Positions 62,114-64,000 of a stretch of 64,000 nt of DNA are shown in pieces. The notes under the pieces are model-generated. The model saw nothing but the letters and a program-made list of their open reading frames with translations. It had not been told where the DNA came from and did no database searches. The stretch comes from Methylophilus sp. QUAN. GTDB lineage: Bacteria; Pseudomonadota; Gammaproteobacteria; Burkholderiales; Methylophilaceae. Every line of letters starts with the position of its first letter. Within the stretch, counting starts at the first letter, position 1. The translations under genes were made by a program, and so were the position numbers. The stretch lies in contig NZ_JADKYT010000001.1 of the NCBI RefSeq assembly GCF_015354445.1, positions 310,001 to 374,000 of the forward strand. Reading direction: 5' to 3'.

Positions 62114-63691
62114 ATGTCCAACGAATTCTATTTCAATCTGATTTTATTTTTTCTGGTAGCGATTATTGCGCTGGAAGTCTTGGCAAAGAAATTACGCTGG
62201 CCACCTGCTGTAGCGCAACTCATCGGCGGGGCGCTGATCGCCTTTATTCCGGGCTTGCCTGCGTTTGAAATTGATCCGGCTCTAGTGTTGGTGGTGTTTT
62301 TGCCGCCCTTGCTGATGGCGGGCGCTTATTTCACGGTCTGGCATGAATTCAGGCGACACCTGGTGGGCATTTTGCTCCTAGCGGTAGGCGCGGTGTTATT
62401 TACCACCCTGGTGGTCGGGTTGGCGCTGCATAGCCTGACCCCGGCGCTGCCGTGGGCGGCCTGTTTTGCCTTAGGCGCCATTGTGTCGCCGCCGGATGCC
62501 ATCGCCGCCAAGGCGGTGTTGCAACGGGTGGCATTGCCGCGCAAATTGCTGGTGTTGCTGGAGGGCGAAAGCCTGCTCAATGATGCCACCGGACTGGTGT
62601 TGTACAAGTTTTCGATTGTGGCCATGCTCACCGGCGTGTTTTCCATGACTGGCGCGATTGAAGAATTCGCCTGGCTCAGCGTGGGTGGCATCTTGCTCGG
62701 TGGCGCGTTTGGTTATCTGGTGTATAAAACCTTGCGCTATCTGCACGACACCGAGCTGATGATTCTCGCCTCTGCCTTGCCGGGCTGGATTTGCTATGTG
62801 GTCGGCGAACATATTGGCGTGTCAGGCGTGATCGCTACCGTCACTTACGGCATGATGCTGGGTTGGCACCAGCACGAAATCATGACCGCCACTGCCAGAC
62901 GTCGTGGTGCTGCTTTTTGGGAAATCATGATTTTTGTCTTTGAGTCGCTGGTGTTTATCCTGATTGGTCTCTCGTTACGTGGCGTGTGGGATCGCATTGC
63001 CGAAGGCAGCAAATCAATCGCCGATTACAGCATGGAAGTGTTGCTGGTATTGGCGGTGGTGATTGTGTCACGCTTTGTCTGGGTGTTTGCCGTTGATGGC
63101 CTGGCTAGGTTGTTCAGCAAGCGTGCCTCACAGGCGCAAAGTAGCTGGCGCGAATCGTTTGTCACCAGTTGGGCTGGCATGCGTGGCGTGGTCACATTGG
63201 CGGCGGCGCTGGCCGTGCCTGCCGAAGTGCCGGGGCGGGACCTGATGCTGCTATGTGCGTTTGCCGTCATTCTAGTGACGGTGTTGTTTCAGGGGACGAC
63301 CATCGGCTGGATCATCCGCGTGCTCAAATTAAAAGCCACGGCACATGAACGGGTTTATTTAAATGAGCCACAAACCTGGGCGCGCATAGAGCAGGCGCAG
63401 TATGCAGTGGTGAACAAGCTGGCTTACGACGAGCAAGGTGTGCTGAAACACCCGCGTTTGCTGGAACAATATGGCTATCGCCAGAGCTTGTCGGACAAGC
63501 ATAAAAATGACGCCATGTTGCCGGACGATATCCGTAAAGCCCATTTTAATGTGGTGCTGGCCGCGGTGGCTGCTGGGCGCGAGGAGCTGCTTAAACTGCA
63601 TCGCTCCGGCCAGATTCATGATGAGTTGCTGCATATGATGGAGCGCGATCTGGATATCCAGGAAATTGCCGCGCTGCATAGCCGTGGTTAG
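62114..63691 (+). CDS. Na+/H+ antiporter, CPA1 family
   Basis: 525 residues. About 12 membrane helices are followed by a ~120-residue cytosolic tail. ALGAIVSPPDAIAAKAVL contains the CPA1 ion-binding Asp, and LEGESLLNDATGLVLYK is the second family signature. It exchanges Na+ (or K+) for H+ at the inner membrane. An inverted repeat lies 136 bp upstream and could be regulatory. Start ATG 62114 gives a normal first helix; no strong ribosome site is visible. Confidence 0.93.
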   Translation: MSNEFYFNLILFFLVAIIALEVLAKKLRWPPAVAQLIGGALIAFIPGLPAFEIDPALVLVVFLPPLLMAGAYFTVWHEFRRHLVGILLLAVGAVLFTTLVVGLALHSLTPALPWAACFALGAIVSPPDAIAAKAVLQRVALPRKLLVLLEGESLLNDATGLVLYKFSIVAMLTGVFSMTGAIEEFAWLSVGGILLGGAFGYLVYKTLRYLHDTELMILASALPGWICYVVGEHIGVSGVIATVTYGMMLGWHQHEIMTATARRRGAAFWEIMIFVFESLVFILIGLSLRGVWDRIAEGSKSIADYSMEVLLVLAVVIVSRFVWVFAVDGLARLFSKRASQAQSSWRESFVTSWAGMRGVVTLAAALAVPAEVPGRDLMLLCAFAVILVTVLFQGTTIGWIIRVLKLKATAHERVYLNEPQTWARIEQAQYAVVNKLAYDEQGVLKHPRLLEQYGYRQSLSDKHKNDAMLPDDIRKAHFNVVLAAVAAGREELLKLHRSGQIHDELLHMMERDLDIQEIAALHSRG

Positions 63692-63702
63692 TGCATGGCC
63701 GC

Positions 63703-64000
63703 TTATTTCGCTGGCAGGTTTTGATAGTAGGCTGACGGACTGAGGCCGAAGTGCTTTTTAAATACGGCTGAGAAAGCACTTTGGCTCTGGTAGCCTACAG
63801 ACAGCGCCACATGCAGTAGTTTGTGTCCTTGGGCAATGGCTTCCACCGCTTTAAGCATACGTGCCTGTTCACGCCATTGGCCAAAGGTGATGCCCGTCTC
63901 CTGCTTGAAATGCCGGTGCAGCGATTTGTCGCTAATGCCCAGCTGCAACGCCCACGCCTGCGAGGGTCTGGCATCATCCAGTTGTTGCGTCATTTGCTCA
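63703..64000 (-). CDS. AraC-family regulator, C-terminal part (cut by window edge)
   Basis: The last ~98 residues are an AraC-type double helix-turn-helix: ALQLGISDKSLHRHFKQETGITFGQWREQARMLKAVEAIAQG and VALSVGYQSQSAFSAVFKKHFGLSPSAYY. The frame stays open to the window edge, so the Met at 63993 is probably internal and the N-terminal sensing domain lies outside. The subgroup with FGQWREQ and LKAVEAIAQG is often autoregulatory or controls a divergent transporter. Confidence 0.85.
   Translation of the reverse strand, partial: EQMTQQLDDARPSQAWALQLGISDKSLHRHFKQETGITFGQWREQARMLKAVEAIAQGHKLLHVALSVGYQSQSAFSAVFKKHFGLSPSAYYQNLPAK

Noticed and set aside
1-64000. tRNA, rRNA or CRISPR arrays
   Set aside because: No cloverleaf-like segments, rRNA motifs or regularly spaced repeats were recognised by reading; tRNAscan or CRISPR finders were not available.

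Overview
The window reads as ordinary chromosome of a Gram-negative betaproteobacterium. The main marker is the order hpf - hprK - rapZ - EIIA(Man) - HPr - enzyme I, typical of that class; lipoproteins, an RND pump, Kdo transferase (waaA) and PTS-Ntr-like components agree. The protein style suggests a Methylophilaceae-like methylotroph, but no methylotrophy gene is present, so the family is tentative. No rRNA, tRNA, CRISPR array, integrase or IS transposase was found.

Layout. 0-8.3 kb: an NfeD/slipin membrane pair, then a three-gene transglutaminase / ATP-grasp-alpha-E / transglutaminase cluster that predicts synthesis or remodelling of an unknown peptide. 8.4-14.8 kb: amidase, HAD phosphatase, thiopurine methyltransferase, an HPPD-like VOC enzyme, a small exported protein and oligopeptidase A. 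14.9-19.7 kb (minus): a regulatory PTS operon with HPr kinase and RapZ but no permease and no ptsN; a perfect palindrome and a direct repeat lie between hpf and hprK. 19.9-23.3 kb: alkB, an exported deacetylase-like protein, an MFS exporter whose promoter implies a leaderless mRNA, and DUF4186. 23.3-29.7 kb (minus): a tripartite RND efflux operon whose proteins look Bacteroidetes-like. 30-37 kb: lrgAB, a DUF2490 protein and metH, bracketed by two inverted copies of a ~0.55 kb non-coding repeat with hairpin ends. 37-41.7 kb: waaA, then the split B12-dependent ribonucleotide reductase nrdJa/nrdJb under a clear pair of NrdR boxes.

41.75-46.12 kb is a markedly AT-rich four-gene cassette (PIN-like nuclease, small membrane protein, ComEC-type metallo-beta-lactamase-fold protein, possible restriction-nuclease-like protein). 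It starts directly behind the nrdJb terminator and is followed by a decayed ada gene. It is the best candidate for an undescribed, probably defensive, system.

46.4-64 kb: Sel1-repeat protein, unknown protein, M48 lipoprotein protease, TonB-like protein, DUF2789, bestrophin, a histidine kinase / receiver / GGDEF-EAL signalling operon whose kinase carries a recently duplicated PAS domain, a 59-residue gene, YgjP-like protease, methyltransferase, haem-oxygenase-like diiron protein, KTSC protein, a small Cys-tailed protein, a membrane GGDEF-EAL gene broken by one in-frame TGA, a Na+/H+ antiporter and the end of an AraC-type regulator cut by the window edge.
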